Below are positions 33,195-42,679 of a stretch of DNA of 64,000 nt, in pieces (within the stretch, counting starts at the first letter, position 1; each line of letters opens with the position of its first letter). The translations under genes were made by a program, and so were the position numbers. Source of the stretch: Hyposmocoma kahamanoa (lineage: Eukaryota > Arthropoda > Insecta > Lepidoptera > Cosmopterigidae); NCBI RefSeq assembly GCF_003589595.1, contig NW_020653900.1, positions 5,426,111-5,490,110 of the forward strand, in the 5' to 3' direction. Below the pieces are notes generated by a model. The model saw only the letters and a program-made list of their open reading frames with translations, made no database searches and was not told the DNA's origin.

Positions 33195-33425
33195 GTAAAA
33201 AACAAGCTTAACCGAATGGGAAGGATGATTTGGTATCTAATGCGTCATGACAGCTTTCTTAGAAGCGTTATAGAAAAAAAAAGTGGCGAAGAAAGACTTC
33301 GACGAAGTTATTTAGATCAGATAAGAGAAAAACGTTGATGCTATGTCGTATCGGGAATTTATAGTTACTGAAAGAGATGGTTGGTGATTACTTCGCCAAC
33401 AAAAGCGCAGCTCTTTAGGTAAGAA
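33195..33425 (+). pseudogene. RTE-like LINE C-terminal fragment
   Basis: Reads NRMGRMIWYLMRHDSFLRSV, then GEERLRRSYLDQIREK, before frame loss. R.GHVLR...L....IEG...G...RGRPR.SYLDQI is the familiar RTE ending. Parallel fragments lie at 26985-27165 and 61735-61870. Confidence 0.65.
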
Positions 33426-33870
33426 ATGATAATCGTAATTCCACGGGTGTCGTTGAACTGTGGGGTAAAAAAATTACCCGTGGACCTTAAATGCGTTAAC
33501 GCAATAGAAAAATGATGTTCAACACATGTATGTAGTGTGTCCTTAGGAACCATTAAGTCTTCTTTTGTGAAAATAATTTGTCACAGTAAATTGTTGGTCA
33601 AGCGTGAGCGTCCCAAAAATGAATAAAATTTGTTTTTTTTTTCCAGTGCTAATCGATTCGTTTTATGTAAGGATTATTTCATTGTATTGGAAGAAAACAA
33701 CCGTGACAGCAGAAGTTGGTCAAATTGAGTAAAATGTTTTTCATCCAAAATTAAAATATATAATTGACTAATTGTTTTTAAAGCTTATAGACTATAGTTT
33801 CTGATTTCCCCATACAACCACAGTGTTAAAAAAATACGCTGTATGATATACACACACACATATATATTCC
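33426..33870. other. No gene recognised
   Basis: AT-rich. ACAGCAGAAGTTGGTCAAAT near 33705 recurs inverted near 22.84 kb, so part is repeat. A short CA-rich run lies at 33852-33862. Confidence 0.45.
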
Positions 33871-34569
33871 GGAGTATATACAATATTTGAAGTCAATTTT
33901 CAAACACCAAGCTAAATTTTGTAATGAATGACCGTGGAGACCGTGCAATACCGTGACACAGTGCAAGGCGAGATTATGAGAAAGTGTGCGTCCATATACG
34001 TCGCGCGGCGGAAGTGCACACATGCAAGCAGTTACACTACTTGTTATTATACATTTTTATACTTAATATGGTGATATTGATATTCTGTATTTTTAGCAAA
34101 GTGGAGCTTACAGGATCCTAATATAATATAATAAAATATGAATGCAAGTTATTATAGAGTGTATTATCAGCAGGCTTACAGCACACGACAATAGACAGGC
34201 TGTCGATGTTCTGTGTTTCCGGTGCACTGTTAGCGTTCAAATTATTATTTCTTGCGTGATTACCTGACACCACTAAAATAATAAATGCGCTCGACTTGAA
34301 TAAAATCCGTAATATTCCAAAGACAAAAGCAATTAATGAACCCGATAACGTCAACTTGAACTAAAAGCCGTATATTCAAACAATAGCTAACGACCACGTC
34401 GACGATTGTTCTTGAACAATACGCGTCGTTGTGTCTTATTAGATAGTAGAGCCGATCGCTAATCCGGCAGGTGGATACAGGAGGTAGGCAGGTGGGATAA
34501 GGTCGAGCAATCCCAGTCTTCTGGGTAGCGTCCGTAGTAAATTTTGTTGCTCCAGTAATCGTAGTACCC

Positions 34570-34640
34570 ACAGAGTATTCCCTATTTTGAGAACAGGTAA
34601 ATTAATGTGGTTGTCTGGTACATCATTATTACAATATTAT
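34570..34640 (+). repeat. SINE family C, 3' fragment in left arm
   Basis: Matches the CCCTAGTTTGAGA..AGG and GGTTGTGTGGCACAT.ATTAT end of the 30.7-kb copy; it is also present in the right arm at 41780-41870 (inverted). Confidence 0.55.
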
Positions 34641-34857
34641 AATTCCCACAAGATAATCAACTCCAGAATAACGACAATGGCGATTGAAATGAATAGACAC
34701 AATACCTCATGCAAAAACAAGTGTTAACAGAGTTGCGGTTTTAACTTTATAAAACTGCAAACTTTATCTCTGAACTGTATTTATTAGTAAACATAGTTTA
34801 ATAATGAAAATAACTAGGTCGACCTTTCAACTACTCCAAACGGAGTCATTTAATGAA

Positions 34858-34962
34858 GAACTCACGAGATAAATAAATGTGGGGTATACAAATATTATTT
34901 CCGATACGGGATCGAACCTGGGACCTCTGCGTGCAAACCAGTATGGTAACCGTTCGATGCGT
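34858..34962 (-). repeat. tRNA-derived SINE, family B, in left arm
   Basis: The minus strand reads ATCGAACGGTTACCATACTGG and CCCAGGTTCGATCCCGTATC (box B). It is truncated at its 3' side compared with the copy in the right arm. Confidence 0.65.
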
Positions 34963-35136
34963 AGATAGATAGAAATGTTGGTGAATTAGGCGATAGATGT
35001 CACTATGGTACTCCTTCGTAGTGTCATTTAGCACAAGGTTGTTATTGAACTCCTTCATTACGCATCTCAAGTAAAGAATCCAACGAACGCTTTTATGTTT
35101 TAACTTAAATGAGCGTCCCGGACACGCGGGCGAGAC

Positions 35137-38100
35137 TTTTTTTTTTTTTTTTTTTTTTTTTTATATACTAAGCTCGACAGATGACTCCGTCCCACCTGAT
35201 GTTAAATGAAACGGAGTCCAGACGCAAGGACAACTGGTGCAGCGTGAAAACAACGCATCATCAGTCGCCCTCACCCTGCCGGCCTACAAGGTGCTTCTTC
35301 ACGCCTCGCTTGAAGGACCCCATGTCATAGGAAGGAGGAAATACGTGTGCTGGTAGATTGTTCCATCTTTTGGAAGTGCGACAAAGAAACGAGTCACCAA
35401 ATTTCTTTGTGCGCGATGGAATGCTAGAGACAGTATAGCGGTGACTCCGGAGAGCAGCACGCGTGCTCCTATGGAGGAAGGGAGAAGGTGGGATAAGGTC
35501 AAAGAGTTCTTCAGAGCACTCGCCGTGGTATAAACGGTAGAAAGCGCTGAGTGACGCAATATCTCTACGCAATTGCAGAGGTTCGAGAGTATTAGTGACC
35601 TCTGCATTGCCGATAATGCGTATAGCGCGCCGCTGCAATCTGTCCAAGGCATCGAGAAGGTACTTAGCGGAACCGTCCCAGAGGTGCGAACAATACTCCA
35701 CGCACGATCGCACTTGTGTCTTATACAAGAGACACAACTGATCCGGCGCGAAGAAGCGTCGCACTCTGTTCAGGACACCGAGTTTACGTGAAGCTGTTTT
35801 TATCACGGCTTCAATGTAGTCCCTCTGGTTCAGATCGCAGCGAATCTCCGTACCGAGCATGCTAATGCTGCTCTGTAGGCTAAGTGGTGTGCCCTGAAGA
35901 GAAGGAAGGGGAAGGAATGGTGTCTTTTTTGCCGTGAACTCGCACACCTGTGTTTTCTTGGCATTGAACTCAACAAGATTATTGGAGCCCCATTGAGATA
36001 TGAGGTCCAACACCCGATTGAGCTCAATGACAAGATTCACTCGCTTCTCTTCAGTCTCGACCCGCCCAGCCGCAGGGTGACCATTATACCCTCCGTGCAC
36101 TGTACTATCATCTGCATAGCAATGAATATTTCCAAGTGGAAGCATATCATTGATATGCAGAAGGAACAGCGTGGGGGATAGAACGGACCCCTGAGGGACA
36201 CCAGCGTTCACTGACATGAATTCCGAAGCGCATCCGTCTGACAGCACTCGGATTCTGCGCTCATGCAGGAAGCCAGCGACCCAGTTGCAGAACTGGGCAG
36301 GCAGGCCGTATGACGGGAGTTTGGAGAGAAGAGCTTTGTGCCAGACCCGATCAAAAGCCTTGGCTATGTCAAGGCTAACAGCCATCGACTCGCCACGCTT
36401 ATCAATAGCCACACCCCAGAGATGTGTAATAAACGCTAAAAGATCACCCGTTGACCGTTTCGGCCGAAACCCGTATTGACGATCGTGAATTAAGGAGTGT
36501 TCTTCTAGGTAGTGGATTAGCTGTTTATTTAAAATCCGTTCCATCACTTTACACAAAACTGAAGTTACGGCTATTGGGCGGTAATTATTCGGATCTGATC
36601 GATCTCCTTTTTTGGGGACCGGTTGCACATTAGCCTTTCTCCAAGATTCCGGCACACAACCTGAAGAGAGCGAGAGGCGGTAAAGGCGCGTTAACACGGG
36701 GGACAACTCCGCTGCACACATTTTCAGAACGATTGGAGGAATGCCATCAGGACCATTAGCTTTCCGGACATCGATTGACTGCAACTCTGCACGGACATCA
36801 CACTGCCTGATTTTAAGATCGGGCATTGTGTGGCCACAGTGAGGAATTATAGGTGGCTGTGCATTGCAGTCGTCGATTCGGGAGTTAGCCGCAAAGAGTT
36901 TAGCCAGGAGATCGACCTTCTCCTGCGGCTTGTGGGCTAAAGTTCCGTCAGGACATCGTAATGGTGGCAGCGAGGGTTGGCAGAAGTTGGATTGCACGGC
37001 TTTGGCCAGACGCCAGTAGCTACGGCTGCCCGTAGGATGCGTCAGTAGTTCTTGGCCGACCCGAGCAACGCGCTGGGCATCCGCTCTAATGTAAGCCCTT
37101 TTGCAGGACTTGGTGGCATTATTGTAGGCTGCTTTCAGCGAGTGGGTTTCGGGATCTCCAAGTGCTATACCTTTGATCCAAGCGCGATATGCCTCTTGCC
37201 TTTTATCAGCAGCACTGGCACACTCGCGGTTGAACCATCGGTTGCGTCTGCCTTTGCCGATGAGATAGGAATTTGGAATGTAGTATTCCATCCCTAAAAC
37301 TATCTCATCAGCAACTGCAGCCGCACTAGCTGTTGGGTCCTTCCCACTGAAGCAGCGCTGCCCCCAAGGAACGGATGCGAAATAATCCCGCATACCATCC
37401 CAATCTGCCGACGAGTGGTGCCAAATCTGGCGTTTCGATACCGCGGAAGGCGGTAGCGGGTCCAGAGGCACTTTACTGGATACCAAGCAGTGATCAGAAG
37501 ATCCTAAAGGAGCTCGAACCTCCACTCGGTAACCAGCTGGACGATTCGTCAGCAGAAGGTCCAACAAAGAGGGCGCGTGACCGACTATATCTGGGATCCT
37601 GGTGGGCTGGTTCACCAGTTGAGTCAGGTCGTGCGTGAGGGCGAATGCATGGGCAATTCTACCAGCATGGTCAGTTTTGGAGGAACTTAACCACAACTCG
37701 TGGTGAGCATTGAAGTCCCCCAAAAACACCAATTCCGCCAATGGAAACCGCTCCTGCGCATCATCTGCTACCCGACTAAGATGGTCCATAAGTCGAGTTG
37801 TCTCCATGTCGCCATTATGGGATCGGTAGACGCAAACATAGACACGGCTATGAGAGCCCAAGTCGACGTGTACCACAAGGAGGGAAAAGGAAGGGTCCTC
37901 CAGACAGCGCAGACGCCGACAACAAACATCCGCCCGAACGAACAAGCAAACTCCGGCTTTGGCTTTGAAGGATTCTTCAAGCACAAAGCCCGGATAGTGC
38001 AAGTAGCCTGTGTCGGCCGGGCAGATTATTTGCGTCTCCGTCAAAAACATCATTGCTGGCCGTGCCGTCTCAAGATGGTGGTGGACGGCATTGAGGTTTG

Positions 38101-38830
38101 CATGGAGTCCGCGGATGTTAGCGAACTCGACCTCAAACGGTTTGGTTGTGGTGGGGGTGTGCACCGCTGTTCGACCAGTTTTTATTTTAAGCGCTGTCAT
38201 GGTGGATAAAAGGAGGGAGGTGTGAATCGAGGAAAAGCTACCGCGATGCAGATGGTCAAAGTGTGGCGGCCTGTTTCGCCAGAGATCTGCCTACAGATGA
38301 GTATCATTAACCCGCCGGACGGAAGGGCCCCCGAACCCCCCCGGGAATGGCCACCGGGACCCCACCTTCCGGTCACCAACCGGCACGACGGACCACCCCG
38401 AGATTATGCGTGGCATGGTGAGGCAGCCTCACGAGCTGGTTAGACTCGCTTGGGCCCCTGTACTGTGCCACGGGCGGCCAGCGGAACAACCGTTTCTACG
38501 GGTCTCCCTGGCCGGCGGGTTATCAAAGTCTTCCTGGCACTGGTTCGACGGAAGCCTCCACAGACCAACTGCATCGCGGCAGCATTCACTCGAGCTCTGG
38601 TTATACGCTGGCTGATCCCGAAACGCGACCGACAAGCGGTCACTTGACGGGTTTTACACCATGCGTACGGTGGTCACTAACCAGACGGGCCATGCCCTAC
38701 CACGCAGTAGAGCAGATGGAAGCTCTAAAATCCGTTAGTCGCCTCTTACGACACCCATCGGAGGAAAAGGGGCGGAGAATAGTATTCTTTCTCCGTCTCC
38801 GCACGGAAAACTGAAACTGGCTTGAATCTA
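35137..38830 (-). mobile_element. Near full-length non-LTR retrotransposon (LINE)
   Basis: Minus-strand LINE with a 26-base poly(A) tail (T run 35137-35162), a 3' UTR, one long ORF and ~0.6 kb of upstream sequence that includes GTCGTAAGAGGCGACTAACG on the minus strand. It sits inside the left arm of the inverted repeat. The right flank of the interruption is at 39298, so the true 5' end could lie either near 38830 or at 39298. Truncated relatives lie at 14970 and 16685. Confidence 0.85.
35261..38200 (-). CDS. LINE endonuclease-reverse transcriptase, open 979-codon ORF
   Basis: The polyprotein nicks genomic DNA and copies its own RNA into the nick. Residues ~23-245 form an exonuclease-endonuclease-phosphatase (APE-type) domain with FANIRGL, TETQ (Glu55), LGDFNAHH (Asp162, Asn164) and GSSDH (Asp236, His237). 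Residues ~480-740 form the reverse transcriptase with ANGPDGIPP, PKKGDRSDPNNYRPIAV, SLDIAKAFDRVWH (Asp611), AGVPQGSVLSP and CYADDS (Asp697, Asp698). The C-terminal ~240 residues include SCVEYCSHLWDG and the FKRGVKKHLVGRQ end. No RNase H is seen. There is no stop or frameshift, and all expected catalytic residues are present, so it may be competent. The Jockey/CR1 side of the LINE tree fits; I cannot fix the clade. The matching ORF1 protein is not evident. Confidence 0.93.
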   Translation of the reverse strand: MTALKIKTGRTAVHTPTTTKPFEVEFANIRGLHANLNAVHHHLETARPAMMFLTETQIICPADTGYLHYPGFVLEESFKAKAGVCLFVRADVCCRRLRCLEDPSFSLLVVHVDLGSHSRVYVCVYRSHNGDMETTRLMDHLSRVADDAQERFPLAELVFLGDFNAHHELWLSSSKTDHAGRIAHAFALTHDLTQLVNQPTRIPDIVGHAPSLLDLLLTNRPAGYRVEVRAPLGSSDHCLVSSKVPLDPLPPSAVSKRQIWHHSSADWDGMRDYFASVPWGQRCFSGKDPTASAAAVADEIVLGMEYYIPNSYLIGKGRRNRWFNRECASAADKRQEAYRAWIKGIALGDPETHSLKAAYNNATKSCKRAYIRADAQRVARVGQELLTHPTGSRSYWRLAKAVQSNFCQPSLPPLRCPDGTLAHKPQEKVDLLAKLFAANSRIDDCNAQPPIIPHCGHTMPDLKIRQCDVRAELQSIDVRKANGPDGIPPIVLKMCAAELSPVLTRLYRLSLSSGCVPESWRKANVQPVPKKGDRSDPNNYRPIAVTSVLCKVMERILNKQLIHYLEEHSLIHDRQYGFRPKRSTGDLLAFITHLWGVAIDKRGESMAVSLDIAKAFDRVWHKALLSKLPSYGLPAQFCNWVAGFLHERRIRVLSDGCASEFMSVNAGVPQGSVLSPTLFLLHINDMLPLGNIHCYADDSTVHGGYNGHPAAGRVETEEKRVNLVIELNRVLDLISQWGSNNLVEFNAKKTQVCEFTAKKTPFLPLPSLQGTPLSLQSSISMLGTEIRCDLNQRDYIEAVIKTASRKLGVLNRVRRFFAPDQLCLLYKTQVRSCVEYCSHLWDGSAKYLLDALDRLQRRAIRIIGNAEVTNTLEPLQLRRDIASLSAFYRLYHGECSEELFDLIPPSPFLHRSTRAALRSHRYTVSSIPSRTKKFGDSFLCRTSKRWNNLPAHVFPPSYDMGSFKRGVKKHLVGRQGEGD

Positions 38831-39298
38831 CACAGTAGCACGCATGGTTGTATTGTTCAGAGGAATTTAAATGTTGTTGCCTAGTAAATAGAATTGAGAT
38901 TCGCCATTAATGTACACGAAGGCGTGGTAACTGGGCGGTCGCCGCGCGGCGGGCGCGCGAAAGCTTTATCTTTGTGTAACTGGGCGCTTAGGTTACTATT
39001 TGTCACAAAAATAGAGGGCACCGAGCTTCTGGCGCTAATTGATTTTATGTATTCTATACGCTCCGTGTATGTGTGCTTGTGGCATACCTTTTTAAAGCCG
39101 TGTGTAAGCTCAAGCGACACAACCTCTACATCCGATGGTCGAAGCAAGTCTAAGCGGACATTGCGAAGCGTGGCGGCTCTGGCTAGTATGGGCGGACCGC
39201 GTGCGAATTTAGGTATTTCCTTCGTATTATTAAAACAAATACACATTTTGAAAATGTACGGAGTACACGCTATAGAAAACATGTAGTTTTTTTATTAT
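38831..39298. other. GC-rich segment with overlapping antisense ORFs, unidentified
   Basis: This lies between the recognised LINE and the point where the left arm resumes. It is open on both strands over almost its whole length (130 codons at 38894-39286 plus; 133 codons at 38881-39282 minus). Neither translation resembles a family I know. Because the arm is interrupted from 35137 to 39298 in one block, this could be the LINE 5' UTR or short leader ORF, or a separate insertion. The GC-rich run around 38940-38960 fits a regulatory leader, but that is inference. Confidence 0.4.
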
Positions 39299-39484
39299 TA
39301 AAAAAACTGATGACCTTCCATAAAGTATTTACGCCGTACTAAGGGTTTGATTTTATTTTTTAGAGACAATTTCGGATTTTTTCTTTATCGAGGAAGCTAC
39401 AAGTAATCATGTTTCTAAAGAGTATAATTTATCGAGTGAATCATTAAACATCTTACACATTAATTTCATAACAAAAGCTTTAGT
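39299..39484. repeat. Left arm of inverted repeat, inner part
   Basis: Reverse complement of 40827-41010. Shared blocks include CTGATGACCTTCCA, TTACGCCGTACTAAGG, TTTTATTTTTTAGAGA and TTTCGGATTTTTTC. In the right arm this part is contiguous with 41020 onward, which shows that 35137-39298 is an interruption. Confidence 0.85.
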
Positions 39485-40025
39485 ACTTTAGTCAAACAAC
39501 GCAATTATTTCGCAATTACGTATCGCTGACTAGGCACAGTGAATAGGTGACGAAAGTTCCTATAGAGAACTAAACTATTAAAATGAGTATATTACAGTAG
39601 GCTATTCAAAGTACTTAGTCTAAGTTGACAAAGTGGCGGGCACCAATAGTATATAATAATCGTTTTTGTACGTCATATTCAACTCTAGAAGACTCTCTCT
39701 ACTCAACAGTCGTTGGAAAAACTATGCCCGGATCTCGAATGTTTCGCGACGACTTGACATTTAATTTACCGAATGACCGGAATGCATTTTCCTTTTGCTG
39801 TGAGAACATTTAAACGTCAAAAGATTATAGGCTGACCGGCGCCGTTTACGAGTTTTTGCTTTTGAACATAAATCGTTGGTATTTTACCCCACATAATGTG
39901 GGGCTGTGACTCGCTGGCTTAAATAAAAACCACATTAATTTTATATGAACTGTATTACTTGAGTTCTGACAAATATTACACAACCATCACCCTTGGCAGT
40001 GTTGCCATAACTAACTTATATTCGT
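39485..40025. other. Central spacer of the inverted repeat, no gene
   Basis: Unique to the centre of the structure; no open frame above 62 codons and no recognised repeat. Mixed composition. Confidence 0.5.
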
Positions 40026-40029
40026 GTGT

Positions 40030-40265
40030 GTATCATACACGTAGGTTAGGATTCCATCCCTATGTTGTGGATATTCCAAGGATTCCTACGAAGCTTTTCG
40101 CTTCCACATTTATCTGGCAATCGGCTATGGAGTGATATTCCCTGCCTGCAGACTTGTACCCTGAATTGTATCTTGGGCGTTTTCAATTCGAGAGTGAATA
40201 GGCATTATTTAGGTGTGCTTGCTCCATTCTCCACTTCATCGTCACTTCCCATGACGTGAGATGGA
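40030..40265 (+). pseudogene. Possible LINE C-terminal fragment in the central spacer
   Basis: Frame with FLRSFSLPHLSGNRLWSDIP and FNSRVNRHYLGV. It resembles the LW..LP...F....N...FK.RVN.HLL ending of several LINE families. Diverged, with frame breaks. Confidence 0.45.
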
Positions 40266-40484
40266 AGTCAAATGCACACCTATTTTTAGTAACAAAGAAG
40301 ACCTCGATGGTCCATTTATTTAAAAAAGGTTTTAATTTATCGTTTTCTTAAGAAGTCTTAATGTTTTCGTCGTAATGATCATGTAACCACAAAAATGCGA
40401 AATCTCTCATAGTGACAATTTGAACGGTAATGGAGAGAAGCGAGTGAGATTAAAACAGGCAGTCCGCCTCAGTTTTTTGACAAT

Positions 40485-40590
40485 CTCGATGGCCTAACAG
40501 TAGGATTAATTTGGGAAATGAAATTTTCTGCATGCATGGATGTTCTGGGAAGTGCCCCAAAGTGAATTTCGTTGCCCCTAATCTAGCGCC
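40485..40590 (+). repeat. SINE family C fragment
   Basis: Shares GATGGCCTAACAGTAGGATT and TGGGAAGTGCCCCA.AG.GAAT with the 30.7-kb copy. The box-B part is deleted. Confidence 0.5.
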
Positions 40591-40826
40591 GACAGCGAGG
40601 TTCGCTGTTATAAACTATACGGACAATGTGTCCCAAACATGTTCTGGGATAATCCCTTCGGTGCAATTGGTCTGATTTCTCGATCGACCCACTTGTTTAA
40701 ATGGTTCTCTTTTCCGATCGATCTACATGTCCAAATCGTCCACCTTTTATGTATGTAAATAAATTTAATATTACAAAAAAGTACCGACTCACAAATTTCC
40801 GAAGGCAGAACGCAATGGAGTCCACT

Positions 40827-41022
40827 TTTTAGCTTTAGTTACGAAATTAATGTGTACATCTTACTATTAAGGATTCACTCTATAAATCATACTCTTTAGA
40901 AAAATGTTTGCTTGTAGTTTCTTCGATAGAGAAAAAATCCGAAATTATCTCTAAAAAATAAAATCAAAACCTTAGTACGGCGTAAATAATTCGTGGAAGA
41001 TCATCAGTTTTCAGTCTCGCCC
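40827..41022. repeat. Right arm of inverted repeat, inner part
   Basis: Inverted match to 39299-39484, running directly into the outer right arm at 41020. The 40600-40826 interval before it has no gene. Confidence 0.85.
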
Positions 41023-41197
41023 GCGTGGCCGAGACTTAAGTTAAAACGAGAGATTTAAGTTAAAACGTAAAAGCGTTCGTTGGTTTCTTTACTTGAGATG
41101 CGTAATGAAGGAGTTCAATAACAACCTTGTGCTAAATGACACTACGAAGGAGTACCATAGTGACATCTATCGCCTAATTCACCAACATTTTTAGCTA

Positions 41198-41405
41198 TCT
41201 ACGCATCGAACGGTTACCATACTGGTTTGCACGCAGAGGTCCCAGGTTCGATCCCGTATCGGAAATAATATTTGTATACCCTACATTTATTTATCTCGTG
41301 AGTTTGGGTGTAATTTATTTTGTGGTTGTCTATGGCACCCGCTACATAGGGTTTCCCTAGTGCGGGGCTATGAGTGAGTGCGTTATTATTATAATTTATT
41401 ACCTG
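41198..41405 (+). repeat. tRNA-derived SINE, family B, in right arm
   Basis: CATCGAACGGTTACCATACT, CCAGGTTCGATCCCGTATCG (box B) and GTGGTTGTCTATGGCACC, with a TTATTATTATAATTTATTA tail. It is more complete than its partner in the left arm. Being in both arms, it predates the duplication. Confidence 0.7.
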
Positions 41406-42679
41406 ATCTCAAATATAAGTAATTATAGAATAGGGATGTCCCCTTTCTACCATCTATGTACCCATTGTCACTTATAGAGTTCTCACTAATGAAAAAGCTT
41501 AACAACTTTTTCGCAGCTCTAGGAAGTAATAGTTTCCGAGTTGCTTCTTCATTAAATGCCTCCGTTTGGAGTAGTTGAAAGTTCGACCTAGTTATTTTCA
41601 TTATTAAACTATGTTTACTAATAAATACAGTTGAGAGATAAAGTTTGCAGTTTTATAAAGTTAAAATTCACTGGCGTATTAAAACCGCAACTCTGTTAAC
41701 ACTTGTTTATGCATGAGGTATTTATTCACTGTCTATTCATTTCAATCGCCATTGTCGTTATTCTGGAGTTGATTATCTTGTGGGAATCATAATATTGTAA
41801 TAATGATATACCAGACAACCACATTAATTTACCTGTTCTCAAAATAGGGAATACTCTGTAGGTACTACGAATACTGGAGCAACAAAATTTACTACGGGCG
41901 CTAACCAGAAGACTGGGATTGCTCGACCTTATCCCACCTGCCTACCTCCTGTATCCACCTGCCGGATTAGCGATCGGCTCTACTATCTAATAAGACACAA
42001 CGACGCGTATTGTTCAAGAACAATCGTCGACGTGGTCGTTAGCTATTGTTTGAATATACGACTTTTAGGGCGCCTTCAAATTAGCCGCAAATTGTCGCGC
42101 GGAGGCAGCGCGGCTGCAGCGCTGCGGCCGCGCTGCTGTAGCTTGGTTCGAGAATCATAGTGTTGTATATTTAGTTTCACGGTGGACTCTGACGAAGAAA
42201 CACTGCTATTAGTGTTACTATTAAAAAGAAAAAGGATTTTGGACAAAAAACAAAAAAGAAAACGTTACCGTTATTTTGTATAACTCAACAAACTGAATTT
42301 TATAAAGTGAAAGATTACAGTGACAAAAAATTTCAGAATTACTTAAGATTATCAAGAAAACAATTCTACGAATTACTTCCTCGTTTGGAACGTTATATTG
42401 GAAAACAAAATACAACCTTCAAAAATACTATTTGTGCTGAAGAAAGACTATTTATAACCCTCAGGTGAGTAAAAATTGCCAAAAAAAATACATAATAATT
42501 GTTTTATTTTTTTAAGTAAATCACATAACACATTTTTCTTATTACTATTTTTAATTGTCATTGCTCTCTGAAAACAAATTCTCATAAATAGACGACATAT
42601 CAGTCAATTGTGATTCTTGTATTGACACATTGGCTGGGCTTGGGCTTGATTGATTCGTAGAAGTAAAATAACCATGATG

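Larger units (their letters stand above)
33875..35136. repeat. Left arm of the 12.6-kb inverted-repeat composite
   Basis: Its reverse complement aligns with 41020-46365 once the Harbinger, MITE and mariner insertions there are skipped. Examples: CTCATTACGCATCTCAAG-like blocks at 35057 and 41095, AATAGTGAACCTGTCG-type stretches, and TGCAAGCAGTTACACTACTT at 34023 against the inverse at 46185. It contains SINE B (34858-34962) and SINE C (34570-34640) remnants that are also in the other arm. At 34362-34364 it preserves the undisturbed TAA/TTA where the Harbinger and MITE sit in the right arm. Confidence 0.85.

Noticed and set aside
35573..38225. Many plus-strand ORFs of 60-169 codons
   Set aside because: All antisense to the LINE ORF; GC-rich coding sequence on one strand opens frames on the other.
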